A program made the position numbers and the translations under genes. Under the pieces are notes generated by a model that was given only the letters and a program-made list of their open reading frames with translations, did not search any database and was not told where the DNA came from. From positions 172,102-236,101 of the forward strand of contig DATNPX010000026.1 of the NCBI GenBank assembly GCA_036702975.1: DNA of 64,000 bases, read 5' to 3'. This DNA is from DATNPX01 sp036702975. Its GTDB lineage: Bacteria; Cyanobacteriota; Vampirovibrionia; Obscuribacterales; Obscuribacteraceae. Numbering within the stretch: the first letter of the stretch is position 1; every line of letters starts with the position of its first letter. Positions 17,218 to 26,502 of this stretch are shown here, piece after piece.

Positions 17218-20200
17218 TTAGACTGCAACTGACTCGTTTCGTTCAGGCGCTGCGTTTGGTAGTGGCGAACCCTGAGGATCGGCAGAACCGGCAATGCTAA
17301 CGGGTGAAGCAGTGCTTGGATCAGAGTCTACTGAAGCAAGGTTGATCTGTGCTCCGGACGGCGTCGTCGAAGTCGTTGCGCCACCATTGCTCGCTTCATT
17401 CGTTAAATCGACATTGTTCATTATTTCGCGATTTACCATGCGGCTCAGTCCAGCTGGAATGCGGGTCGATCCAGACGGTCCACCTTGAGCCATGGTATTA
17501 CCGAAGGTGCGAGCACCAGTTGTATTGTCTGCAAAAACCGATAGGAGTCCACCACGACGTCTCGATGCAGCCAGATCGTTCAGTTTCTGCTGAGCAAAAC
17601 CGGGATAAACGAGACGTGGCTTCACGTCAGGCGCAGATGTCGGCGCCGAAACGAATCTACGCGGAGCAACATAGGTAACCGGTGCGACGCTGTCTTGAAC
17701 CGTCTCAGGAGCGAATGCTTGCTGGAAGAAGCCGCGAGCTTGATTGGCTTGCTCCCAATTTGATGCGAGAGTTGGATTATAGTTTCTTGCGATTGCAGCC
17801 TGAACAAACGGCGACAATTGCGGTTCTGTCTTTCCGCTGAACGCTGCTTGGCTAGAAACCGTCGGCGAGTTGGTGGCAGAATTTCCAGCAAGAGCATCAG
17901 AACCAGCTTTACCGGGTTGAACACCATTTGTAAAACCGAGAGCATATGCATCGCTGGTAAGTGCAAAAGGCAGCACGCCGGCAGCCACCAGGGCGGCTGC
18001 GCCTGGAGCGAAGCTGCGATATCCTGCCAAATTCATGGCGCGGTCCCAAAGATCGCTCAGTGTCTGACCGGGAGTGCGCAGACCCAAAACCGGGGTCAAT
18101 GGGTCTCCTTTTCCAACCGAGTGAACGGCTTGTTCAGCCTGCAGTTGTCTTTCGGCAGCGCGCTGAGTTCTTTCAACTTCTGCGAGTCTGTCGTTGGCGG
18201 TCTTCACCAGCTGAGAAGTTGCCGTGCCTTCCGGAACCACTGCGTTGAGTACTCTCAGGGCTTCCCTTGCTTCACTCAGATCAGCTGCCCGTTTCAACTG
18301 AGTATTGACCAGATCTGCAAGAGCAGCATTAGCCGCCGCATCGCTCCGGCGCAACTGCTCGATTGTTGCAGCCAATCTCTGTACAACCGGAGCCTCAAGC
18401 GACGGAGCCAAGACTGCGAGTTGTTCGCTCAACGAGCGCAAAACTGCAGCGCGGTCTCTCGCTTCAGCCAGACTGATAGCACCAGAATATAGTTCAGCAA
18501 TCGTTGAACTCATTCCTGGAACACTCAGCTGCGCCAATTGATGCGCCAATCCTTGCGCGTCAGCAGACATGGTCTTCAATGAACCATCAAGCGCCAACAT
18601 CTGATTGTGTGCGGCGATAGATGTGCTCAAGCCGTCGACTCTCGTTGCAAGCGCGGCAGCTGCTTCCGGCGGCAATCCCGCTGCTTCAGATTTCAGTAAT
18701 GCGAAGTTAGGCGCTCTACCTGCGGCAGCGGCGTCCGCCATTTCCTGGCGCATGGCGGCCAGCGCGGCTTCAGATTTCTCGACTTCACCACCGAGTCTTC
18801 CGGCAGTGTTGAGACGATAAGCTGACTCAATCGACTTACTTAAAGTAGCGGTGTCAGCAGCCACTTTCTCAGAAGTTTCAGCCAGGAGTCCGGCTCGTTG
18901 AGCGACGCTCAGTTGCGGCTCAACCATCTTAGTCGTGGCGGCATCAACCTCCGCTCCAACCTTTTTGGCGCCATTCTCAACTAAAGCAGCGTCACCAACT
19001 ACGCCAGACTCAGCCACAATCTTATTTCGGACCCCGTGCAATCCTTCACCCACCGCCGGCTCCTCAGCGAGCGGACGAGCTTCGGTCATGTGGATGCGGT
19101 CACCACTGGCGGCATCAAGCACACCCTCAGTAGGCTTGCCTTGTGGAACGCGCTCGCCTTCAGGTAAGCCCGCATGTTCTTGTGCCAGCGGCTTGCCAGC
19201 CGGCGTTTCTTCGCTTGCGGCGTGAGCGACATTGCTCTGTTTAACGCCGCCTGGTGTTTCCTGTACACCTGGTCTTTCCTGTACAGCTGGTCTTTCTGGT
19301 ACACCAGTTTCTTGCGTTCGAGGCATTTCTTGCCCTGCTGGCGTCTCATGCAAAGCACTCTGGGGTCTGACTGTATGCTCGGCAAGAGAAACTCCGGATT
19401 CGTTTGCGCTTACCAGCAGCTTTTTGTCTGCTGTTTCGAGAGCCTTGTATTCCGCCGCTTCGGCTTGGGCAGATTTGACTTCGCCAAAAGACTTGCGCAG
19501 TCCGGCGGCAGCATCTTCTCCAAGCTGACTTTCGACCTTTACTAGTTGCGAATCTACCTTCGTTAAAAGTGCTGTTTGTCGCTCTGCGCTTAATGCATGG
19601 AAAGTCGGTGAATTGACCGCAGCGGCTGTATTCTTCAATACTTGCAGTTCAGCTTGCTGTTCGCCTGTAAGACCGGGGCGAGCTAGGACCTGATCGACTT
19701 CTTGAGTGAATTTAGGTGTTGCTTCACTAAGTTTGAGTTCGGTATTTGCAGCGTTGAGACCAGACTCAGAGGCTCGCATCGCTTGCAGCGAATGTTCCAT
19801 CTCTGCCACTTCAGTCGACGAAACTGAAGCGCTTTTCAGAACCTTTAGGTCGGCTTCCATTTGGTCTAGAGCTACTTTGCGTTCAGCGGCGGTAGCGGCT
19901 GCAGGATTAGCCAACTTGGCAGAATTCATCTCGAGACGCTCGAATACCTGAGTTATAGGTCCTGACTCAGTGGCGCTCACGCGAGCCGCTTTGACAGCGG
20001 TATTGAATTCGGTGGCAGAGCCTTCCAACGCTTGTTGGAAGTGTACGCTATCGGCACCACGGCTCGCAGTGCTAATCTCAGCGACTTTCGCCTCAAGTGA
20101 TTCAAAGGTTTTTGCATCGGTTGTGGTCTTGAGTTTCTCAACATTGTGGCTGAGATCCTCTACAGCAGCCCTGCGAGCCTCACTGCTAACGCCAGTGGTG

Positions 20201-22482
20201 CCGATTTGCTCCAAAGAGTGATTGATGGCTTCAGTTGTTGCACGGTCGGCATTCGGAATCTTGCTTACGACAACTTTGAGATCTTGCGAAGCAGTTGCTA
20301 CCGTCGTCTCTGAAATGTGCGTGACAATGGCATCGTTCGCGGTGCGCAGTTTAGCCACGTTAGTTTCGAGACCTTCGAGAGCCGTTTTCGAACTAGCTGC
20401 GCTGGATTCAGCTTTCAGAGTCTTCATGGAGGACTCTACTTCCTCCATCGCCTGACGCCGGGCAGAAACGCTCATCATTTCCGCACCATCAGCACTTAAA
20501 CGACTAAGGTTTGTTTCCAAAACACGAACAGCATCCGCCGCTTTTGGCGTCAAGGTGACAGACGCCTTGAGCGCAGTCAATTCTTTAACTGTAGAAGCCG
20601 CCGTTGTTTGAGCTTCAGCCTGGACAATGTGCAAGTCTTTGGCGACAACCGTGGCATTGACAGGAACCTCCGACGACACCTGAGAAAAGCGAGTGGGGTG
20701 AATATCACCGGTTGCAACCGTGGTCACCGGCGGAGTTACCTCGCCATTCGGGTGCGTTATGGGTGCTTCCGCTTGACTGGTAACCACCGACTCATGAGTA
20801 CCCTGACGAACGGCGGTCTGCGCGCCGGGTTCCGGATTAATCTGACCTGGTCTGTGAGTGAGTCTATCCTGTGCGACTAAACCAGGTTGATCCGCGCGCG
20901 GAATAACTTCGACACTGGTCTTGCCTGGCACAGTTGCTTTAGTGAGAGCTTCCGGAGTTTCTTGACCAGCAACCAGTTTTCCGGGTGTCGTTTCGGGTGA
21001 AACATGAACAGGCACTGGTTCAACTACCTGATGGTGCACGGGTGGCTCGCCGGTAGTGAGTTCTGGCTTAGCAACCGGAGTCTGCGGTCTTTCTAACTTG
21101 AGGGGTGCTTCATTTGCACGTCCAGTTAGGTTTGAAGCTGGTATGTCACCAGTGTGGGCCGTCGCATGAACAGCCGAATGCGGTGCGCCTTCATCGACTT
21201 TCAAATTCAAGCCTTTGACACCGTCTGCAAGCGTATGTTGACCAGCAGCAGGCAGAACCTTCCCGTGCGGCACTTCTGTCGACAGGTGTGGGGCTTCGGT
21301 CTGCACGTGTGACCCATCAAGCTGCACGTGTGCCAGTTGCGGACGCGCGTCCGGCAATTCGGTCCTCTGAAGCGGCATTTTGGGCTGCACGTGAAGCACG
21401 CCAGCTGTCTCGTCTTTAACGGCTACAAGGCCAGGAGCCGATTCAGCAATAATCCTGGGAGCAGTATCGGCCGTTGACAGAATCTTTGCCTGAGGGTGCA
21501 GACCGCTCGCCTCGCCCAGAGGCTTAAAGGCGGCCAAGTCATGGGCTCCTTGAGTAGGTGTAAATGTAAGCAGTCGAGGTTTAACGAGGTCAGACGTACC
21601 ACTCGTCAATGAAGTGGGAATTCTCGATATCCGTGGCGATGGCACACCCATGGAGAGTTTGAGCGGCTGTGCGCTAAGCAATCCTTCGGAACCGGTCACC
21701 GCAGTATGGGTGAGGTCTAACTCGGTTTTTCCAACGCGCAGCTCGGTTGCCGCAACGCGAGCCTCGTTCAGGGTACCGTTAAAACTGGCAATGCTCTCAG
21801 CAACTTCACCACTTTTTGCAAGTTTTGCAAGATTGGCTGCGTCCGCACCCAGAATGGCGTGCGTTATTCCGCCTTCCTCGGCAGCGCCTAAACCTTTGAC
21901 ACCAAGCTTCTCTATTTCTGGTGCGACTTTGATACCGGCAACAAGAGCGACTGTACCAGCAGCAGTCCAACCTGGATGGTCTTTAATAGTCTGGACAATC
22001 TCGTTGCGGTGCACAACTGCGTCATACACAGCCTTGATGTTGCCGACCCCGGTGAAGTCGGTTGCGCTGAGGGTATTGTTATGAAAATTGGTATTAATTG
22101 TGACTTTGTTGGCTTCCAGATACTGATGTACCGAGTTTGAGATATCGGCTGGAGCGGCTTTAACCCAATTTACGACCGAGTTCCAGGTGCTCTCAGTCTT
22201 GGCCGGAGTTGTGGGAGCTGGCGTTTTGGCAACCTCTTCCTTTTTTGCAACGGGAGCGGCGGTTTGAGTAATAGTGACTTTAGCCGTGGGGGCGGCGGAA
22301 GACTGCGCCAGCCCCTCTCTTTCGGTCGAAGCAGGAGCGGGTTTCGCAGCCGATGCCGTACGCAGGCGGTTTAATTCCTCCTGCCAGGTGCTGTCGGTTT
22401 TGACGGCTGAAGACTTACCCAGCTTATCTGGCGGAGTCTTTAGGGCGTCATGTCCCGAGTTAGTTATCGGTTGGTCGCTCAT
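17218..22482 (-). CDS. giant Ala/Glu/Thr-rich repeat protein, 1754 aa
   Basis: Not recognised. I find no cysteine in the whole chain and few tryptophans. Layout: residues 1-140 low-complexity Ala/Thr/Lys; a hydrophobic stretch at 171-190; 270-600 Pro/His/Thr-rich and disordered-looking; 630-1005 four helical repeats of about 97 residues; 1040-1150 a Pro/Glu/Gln-rich linker with PERPAVQERPGVQETP repeats; 1160-1450 long Ala-rich helices, probably coiled coil; a second hydrophobic stretch at 1491-1516; then a Ser/Asn/Gln-rich tail. There is no N-terminal signal peptide, yet lack of cysteine and low complexity fit a surface or envelope-associated filament. The ATG has only a weak GGAA upstream. 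It converges with fabF and is flanked upstream by 305 untranslated bases. Confidence 0.75.
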   Translation of the reverse strand: MSDQPITNSGHDALKTPPDKLGKSSAVKTDSTWQEELNRLRTASAAKPAPASTEREGLAQSSAAPTAKVTITQTAAPVAKKEEVAKTPAPTTPAKTESTWNSVVNWVKAAPADISNSVHQYLEANKVTINTNFHNNTLSATDFTGVGNIKAVYDAVVHRNEIVQTIKDHPGWTAAGTVALVAGIKVAPEIEKLGVKGLGAAEEGGITHAILGADAANLAKLAKSGEVAESIASFNGTLNEARVAATELRVGKTELDLTHTAVTGSEGLLSAQPLKLSMGVPSPRISRIPTSLTSGTSDLVKPRLLTFTPTQGAHDLAAFKPLGEASGLHPQAKILSTADTAPRIIAESAPGLVAVKDETAGVLHVQPKMPLQRTELPDARPQLAHVQLDGSHVQTEAPHLSTEVPHGKVLPAAGQHTLADGVKGLNLKVDEGAPHSAVHATAHTGDIPASNLTGRANEAPLKLERPQTPVAKPELTTGEPPVHHQVVEPVPVHVSPETTPGKLVAGQETPEALTKATVPGKTSVEVIPRADQPGLVAQDRLTHRPGQINPEPGAQTAVRQGTHESVVTSQAEAPITHPNGEVTPPVTTVATGDIHPTRFSQVSSEVPVNATVVAKDLHIVQAEAQTTAASTVKELTALKASVTLTPKAADAVRVLETNLSRLSADGAEMMSVSARRQAMEEVESSMKTLKAESSAASSKTALEGLETNVAKLRTANDAIVTHISETTVATASQDLKVVVSKIPNADRATTEAINHSLEQIGTTGVSSEARRAAVEDLSHNVEKLKTTTDAKTFESLEAKVAEISTASRGADSVHFQQALEGSATEFNTAVKAARVSATESGPITQVFERLEMNSAKLANPAAATAAERKVALDQMEADLKVLKSASVSSTEVAEMEHSLQAMRASESGLNAANTELKLSEATPKFTQEVDQVLARPGLTGEQQAELQVLKNTAAAVNSPTFHALSAERQTALLTKVDSQLVKVESQLGEDAAAGLRKSFGEVKSAQAEAAEYKALETADKKLLVSANESGVSLAEHTVRPQSALHETPAGQEMPRTQETGVPERPAVQERPGVQETPGGVKQSNVAHAASEETPAGKPLAQEHAGLPEGERVPQGKPTEGVLDAASGDRIHMTEARPLAEEPAVGEGLHGVRNKIVAESGVVGDAALVENGAKKVGAEVDAATTKMVEPQLSVAQRAGLLAETSEKVAADTATLSKSIESAYRLNTAGRLGGEVEKSEAALAAMRQEMADAAAAGRAPNFALLKSEAAGLPPEAAAALATRVDGLSTSIAAHNQMLALDGSLKTMSADAQGLAHQLAQLSVPGMSSTIAELYSGAISLAEARDRAAVLRSLSEQLAVLAPSLEAPVVQRLAATIEQLRRSDAAANAALADLVNTQLKRAADLSEAREALRVLNAVVPEGTATSQLVKTANDRLAEVERTQRAAERQLQAEQAVHSVGKGDPLTPVLGLRTPGQTLSDLWDRAMNLAGYRSFAPGAAALVAAGVLPFALTSDAYALGFTNGVQPGKAGSDALAGNSATNSPTVSSQAAFSGKTEPQLSPFVQAAIARNYNPTLASNWEQANQARGFFQQAFAPETVQDSVAPVTYVAPRRFVSAPTSAPDVKPRLVYPGFAQQKLNDLAASRRRGGLLSVFADNTTGARTFGNTMAQGGPSGSTRIPAGLSRMVNREIMNNVDLTNEASNGGATTSTTPSGAQINLASVDSDPSTASPVSIAGSADPQGSPLPNAAPERNESVAV
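19474..20571 (-). repeat. four ~97-residue tandem protein repeats inside the giant protein
   Basis: Units begin near residues 638, 735, 830 and 929. Each holds a helix with a Leu-rich pattern and then a variant of (S/A)xxARRxAxEEVxxxxKxLK: SARRQAMEEV at 674, SEARRAAVEDL at 767, AAERKVALDQM at 865, SAERQTALLTKV at 965. The spacing of these anchors is 94-100 residues. Sequence identity is low, so the duplication is old. Confidence 0.65.
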
Positions 22483-22787
22483 TACGCGTATTCCGAACTA
22501 GTACGAATATCGAGTCCTTCACTTTACATCCGTGAGCAGAATGTATCCGATTTAATCTTTTCCTCGACATCCTCTTAGAAATTTAATCCAGGATAATCTT
22601 TTCCCTCAGTGTTTTAAATGGGAAAGATACGCCAAACTGCTCTCATAAATGGTCGTGCAGCTGATTCTTATTCAATTGCCATCGCCCCAGCAGTTACCTT
22701 TATGACACCTATTTATAGATTCCATTAGAAGCCGTTTTTTAAACCCTTGACAGCCCGAATACAGCCAGCGGAGAGCCTCCAGACCCG
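22483..22787. other. intergenic region between divergent giant-protein gene and cysE
   Basis: 305 bases without a gene, AT-richer than its neighbours. It must carry both promoters. A consensus TTGACA occurs at 22747-22752, but no matching -10 box follows at 16-18 bases. No terminator or riboswitch recognised. Confidence 0.4.
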
Positions 22788-23561
22788 ATGACTATCCATC
22801 TCCTAAACGAAACAATCGACAACATAATGGCCAAAGACCCTGCCGCACGCAGCCGTCTGGAAGTTGTCCTCTGCTATCCGGGTTTCCACGCTGTGGCATT
22901 GCACTTTTTGTCCCATAGCCTCTGGCAAAAGGAATTGACCACGCTGGCCCGATTTGTATCGCACGTAAGCAGAGTGCTTACAGGTATAGAAATCCACCCC
23001 GGCGCCACGCTGGGACGCAGAGTCTTCATCGACCACGGCATGGGCGTAGTAATCGGTGAAACTGCAGTTATCGGCGACGACGTAGTGATTTATCAAGGAG
23101 TAACTCTGGGTGCCGGCGCCGCCGCACGGATGGGAGCCGCTACCCGCGGGCAAAAGCGACATCCAACGTTGGCTAACGGAGTCATTGTCGGCAGCAATGC
23201 GGAGGTGCAGGGCGACATCGTGGTCGGCGAAAATGCACGAGTGGCATCCGGCTCGATTGTGCTCAAGGATGTGCCGCCCGATTCAGTAGTTGTTGGGGTT
23301 CCGGGGCGCGTAATCTACCGAAACGGTCAAAGGGTTCCCGACGAAACCATTGACATTGAAGCGGAAGCGATAAAAAGCTTGAAGCAGAGTATCAATGGAT
23401 TGCAATCACAAATGACACTTTTGAACAAGAGACTGACGAAATTCACAGGCCAAGAGATTTCGGATGAATCGATCTCAAACAATGGCACGGGCGACAACGA
23501 TGCGCCAAACGAGCCACAAAACGACCCGGTGGAGATTTTCTTACACGGAGCAGGAATCTAA
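22788..23561 (+). CDS. cysE: serine O-acetyltransferase
   Basis: Transfers acetyl from acetyl-CoA to L-serine, the committed step of cysteine synthesis. It is the short bacterial form without the long N-terminal helical domain: about 70 helical residues, then the left-handed beta-helix of hexapeptide repeats with IEIHPGATLGRRVFIDHGMG, VVIGETAVIGDDVVIYQGVTLG and the KRHPTL loop. An Ala/Arg-rich insertion (GAAARMGAATRGQ) lies in the substrate loop where GGTGK is usual. The final 70 residues form a helix with an acidic Asn-rich tail. cysK is not adjacent. Confidence 0.93.
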   Translation: MTIHLLNETIDNIMAKDPAARSRLEVVLCYPGFHAVALHFLSHSLWQKELTTLARFVSHVSRVLTGIEIHPGATLGRRVFIDHGMGVVIGETAVIGDDVVIYQGVTLGAGAAARMGAATRGQKRHPTLANGVIVGSNAEVQGDIVVGENARVASGSIVLKDVPPDSVVVGVPGRVIYRNGQRVPDETIDIEAEAIKSLKQSINGLQSQMTLLNKRLTKFTGQEISDESISNNGTGDNDAPNEPQNDPVEIFLHGAGI

Positions 23562-23772
23562 GGACAGCCGCCCCGGTCCTGTTTCTAAGTGCATTCGAAT
23601 CTCGCAAGCAGCTCTTTTTGAGGGATACCATTGGAATCCTGACGGCAGGCGGCGTCCCGGATCGAATTCTCACTTACAACCTGTAAAATAGATTCAGCAG
23701 CAGTGACGATATCGCCGATGCGGGTATTATTGTTCCAGCCCCCAAACCGACTTTAGACGAAAGGAAACTTGC

Positions 23773-24009
23773 ATGGCAGAAAGCGAGCTTGAGAAAGCCT
23801 TTTCGACGCTGGCTGAAGCGCTTACTCTTACTGAGACTGAGATCAACGAAGAGATAAATGCCATTCAGCAGCAAATTCAAGAGCTCAAAGACAGAATCTT
23901 GCAGTTGGGCGGACAGCAGCAGACGCTCGCGCACGACCGCGAGTCGATCTCGGAAATGTTAAACCGATATTGTGCCACTGAAACCGGTGCGGGCAAAGTC
24001 GACTTCTAA
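23773..24009 (+). CDS. small coiled-coil protein (78 aa)
   Basis: Not recognised. Residues 15-55 form a continuous amphipathic helix rich in Glu, Gln and Leu with heptad spacing, so a coiled-coil dimer is likely. It has one cysteine and no signal peptide. The ATG has AAAGGAAA 6-7 bases upstream, strong support for a real gene. It lies 68 bases before the zinc-ribbon protein on the same strand and may share its transcript. Confidence 0.7.
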   Translation: MAESELEKAFSTLAEALTLTETEINEEINAIQQQIQELKDRILQLGGQQQTLAHDRESISEMLNRYCATETGAGKVDF

Positions 24010-24077
24010 TGGCTTGAAATCAACAATGCTATAGTGAACTGGCAGACGTCTAGTCGTCAGTTAGGAATTCTCTTTCA

Positions 24078-24833
24078 ATGCCAGCAGCTTGCCCATTTTG
24101 CGGCACAACCTTAAATTTCGGGTTGAAGTTTTGTGTAGTATGCGGCAGGCATACTACTAGCTCCGAAATGACTAAGATGGGTGGATTGAAAAGTGGTATC
24201 AAACAGGGCGAAAGCACAAGACGTCTTGACGAATCAATTTCATCTTCAGACTTTGAAACCTCGAGAAAAAAGCCACTACGATTGGCAAGACACATTAAGT
24301 CGATCGGCGAGCAACTGTTTTATGTGCTGATCGGAGTAACCCTTCTGTTTTGCGCCTTCCGTTTCGCGCTGCAAACTTGGTTTCCAGGAAAAGTGCACCA
24401 GCTTCTCTCTCCCATCCTGGGCAAGAACAGCGACATAATCGAACAGACACTGACCGGCACACCGCCACAAGTCGCAGATGCAGACAGTGACACAGACGAT
24501 ACAAAACCGGTCAAAGACGACGCAAAGACCCAGAAGCAGAGCGCGAAACAAAACAAGCAGACGAAAAACAACAAGCAAAACAAACAAAAGAAATCATCGC
24601 AGTCAAAAACGATAACAGCTACGAAAAGCGCGCAGAACAAGCCTCAAACAGCGTCAAAATCAACGCAATTTGGTCAACCGTCGCCGCCTAAAACGACTGC
24701 AGCCCCATCGGCCACTTCGAGCACAACCACAACCACAAAGAAGCCTACAAGGTCGCGACGGCATGGACGCCGCCGCTGGCGCCGTCGACAAAGGACTCAG
24801 CAAAAGAGCACGACGCAAGCACATCAAACATAA
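24078..24833 (+). CDS. zinc-ribbon membrane protein with a basic low-complexity tail
   Basis: Function unknown. The N-terminus has CPFCG and CVVCG, a four-cysteine zinc ribbon (residues about 5-24). One transmembrane helix (about 83-101, FYVLIGVTLLFCAFRF) follows. The second half is almost entirely Lys, Gln, Thr, Ser and Asn and ends with an Arg-rich patch of about 14 residues. Such a tail could bind nucleic acid or polyphosphate or an envelope polymer; that is inference. The protein shares its plan (zinc ribbon, disordered linker, membrane segment) with the one at 51384-52148. Confidence 0.75.
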   Translation: MPAACPFCGTTLNFGLKFCVVCGRHTTSSEMTKMGGLKSGIKQGESTRRLDESISSSDFETSRKKPLRLARHIKSIGEQLFYVLIGVTLLFCAFRFALQTWFPGKVHQLLSPILGKNSDIIEQTLTGTPPQVADADSDTDDTKPVKDDAKTQKQSAKQNKQTKNNKQNKQKKSSQSKTITATKSAQNKPQTASKSTQFGQPSPPKTTAAPSATSSTTTTTKKPTRSRRHGRRRWRRRQRTQQKSTTQAHQT

Positions 24834-24868
24834 CGACTATACGCTATTGGTCATCGCTTGCGGTCAAT

Positions 24869-25129
24869 TCAGTCGCGTTCAGGTTGAACAGGAACAGGCG
24901 GCTTCTCGCCATCATTCGCGACACGCACCATTCCCATCTCGATCAAAAGTTTGAACTCTTCGAGCGTCCAACTTTTTTTAACTTTCGGTGAGTGATAAAG
25001 ATTTGCTCTCACTTGCTTGTCACCAGCGCTGTGCACTTCGTAAAAGTATTCCTTCTCGAAGTAAGGTGGCGCCTTTACTACGATCAACTGCCCTTTTTGT
25101 ACAGGTAGTTTCTCAGTCACAATAATCAC
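24869..25129 (-). CDS. hypothetical protein coupled to acyl-CoA dehydrogenase (86 aa)
   Basis: Not recognised. A compact soluble protein: an SH3-like beta stretch at the start (VTEKLPVQKGQLIVVKAPPYF), then a short helix and a Pro-rich tail. No cysteine. It begins with GTG inside the stop of the acyl-CoA dehydrogenase gene (GTGA overlap), so it is translationally coupled and probably serves the same process. Confidence 0.65.
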   Translation of the reverse strand: MIIVTEKLPVQKGQLIVVKAPPYFEKEYFYEVHSAGDKQVRANLYHSPKVKKSWTLEEFKLLIEMGMVRVANDGEKPPVPVQPERD

Positions 25130-26241
25130 ACCAGCAACAGCTCTCGACCCATTGCCGCTTTCAACTCCAAACTAGGTGGAATGAAGCACTGATATGTTTT
25201 GGCATCTCGCATCAACTTTTCTACTGGATATTCTTTCGAATAGCCGTAGCCGCCATAGACCTGCACAGCATCGGTCGTAACTCGCATTACCATCTCCGAA
25301 GCAAAAGTCAGCGCTGCAAGCCCAGCGCGAGAGGAGGAGCCTCCTTTATCAAACAGGATTGCAGCCTGCCAGGTCAATTCACGCGCGGCTTCAATATCTT
25401 TAGCCATGTCGGCCATCATGAAAGCAAGGCCTTGATGTTGTGCGATCGGTTTGCCGAATGTGTGCCTCTCATTGGCATACCGTTTGGCATTTTCAAAAGC
25501 AGCCTGCGCTACTCCCACCATACCTGAGGCGGTCAATATTTCTGCTGAGGTTTCAATCTTCTGGCGGCATATCCCGTTTCGTTCTGAACATAACAAGTGC
25601 TCAGGCGAAAGCTTCACATTGTTTAGTTCGGCAGAACAAGTCGCAGAACATTTCCGACCGACTGAAAAATGCTTCTCTTTCAAAACGAACCCAGGCGTCT
25701 CTTTCGCTACAACGAAATACTGACTGTCGCCCGATATCTTATCGACAGCTGATACGATGAACCAATCAGCTTTTTCAAAGTTGTGAACCTGAGCGCAAGG
25801 TCCATTGAGAATATAATCATCATTCTTCTTGGCGGCCGTAATCCAACATTTCTTACCGAAGAGCGCATCGTTCGAGACACCTGCGAATGCGACTCTCTCT
25901 ACAAGCGGCTCGAAATAACGTTTTTGCTGTTCAAGATTGCCTGCTACCAATATTGGTATCTGTGCTAGGGCACTGTATTCAATGGCAGAATAGATGCTGC
26001 TGCATCCTTGCGCCAATCCTTCCGCTATTAAGGCAGCATCCCACAAAGGCAAACCCAAACCACCGTTTACCTCAGGTATCTGCACGTTCATCAGGCCTGA
26101 TTCAAAAACCTTTTTGTAAATGCCTTCGGCTCGCTCCGGATGTTTGTCGCAAGACTCGGCTGCCGGCGCCATTTCTCGAGCGCCAAATTCACGCGCCAAT
26201 TTGCGGAACTCTTCTTGCTCGTCGCTCAACTTAAAGTCCAT
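25126..26241 (-). CDS. acyl-CoA dehydrogenase family protein lacking the usual catalytic Glu
   Basis: The fold is clear from the N-terminal helices (KLSDEQEEFRKLAREFG), the middle beta domain, and the C-terminal helical domain with GVAQAAFENAKRYANERHTFGKPIA-type FAD/tetramer contacts and QVYGGYGYSKEYPVEKLMRDAK. In most family members the next segment is YxxYEGTxxIQ, where Glu is the base. Here it reads YQCFIPPSLEL, with Ile354 at the Glu position. The TEPxAGSD substrate/FAD motif in the middle domain is also replaced (SNDALFGKKCWITAA). The protein may use another base, act on a non-acyl-CoA substrate, or be a non-enzymatic paralogue. The length of 371 residues is normal. Confidence 0.85.
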   Translation of the reverse strand: MDFKLSDEQEEFRKLAREFGAREMAPAAESCDKHPERAEGIYKKVFESGLMNVQIPEVNGGLGLPLWDAALIAEGLAQGCSSIYSAIEYSALAQIPILVAGNLEQQKRYFEPLVERVAFAGVSNDALFGKKCWITAAKKNDDYILNGPCAQVHNFEKADWFIVSAVDKISGDSQYFVVAKETPGFVLKEKHFSVGRKCSATCSAELNNVKLSPEHLLCSERNGICRQKIETSAEILTASGMVGVAQAAFENAKRYANERHTFGKPIAQHQGLAFMMADMAKDIEAARELTWQAAILFDKGGSSSRAGLAALTFASEMVMRVTTDAVQVYGGYGYSKEYPVEKLMRDAKTYQCFIPPSLELKAAMGRELLLV

Positions 26242-26502
26242 TACTTAAAAGCTCCGTAACAACCGAACCAATCTGCAGAGATAAATTTTCTCGCCATCGC
26301 TATAGCTTAATCGTTGTGAAGTCTTGAAATCGGCGATTATTAGGCCGATCTGGCTGAGCAGAGTAAAACATTTTTCATCTCAATTGTGCAAACCTTGGAT
26401 GGTTCCACTTGACCGAATATCGGCAGGTAGTCATGATATGCAGCGAAAGTTGCAAGCTATCTTTAGATGGAGATGGCGGCTCTCATCCGCTCGGTAACTG
26501 AA

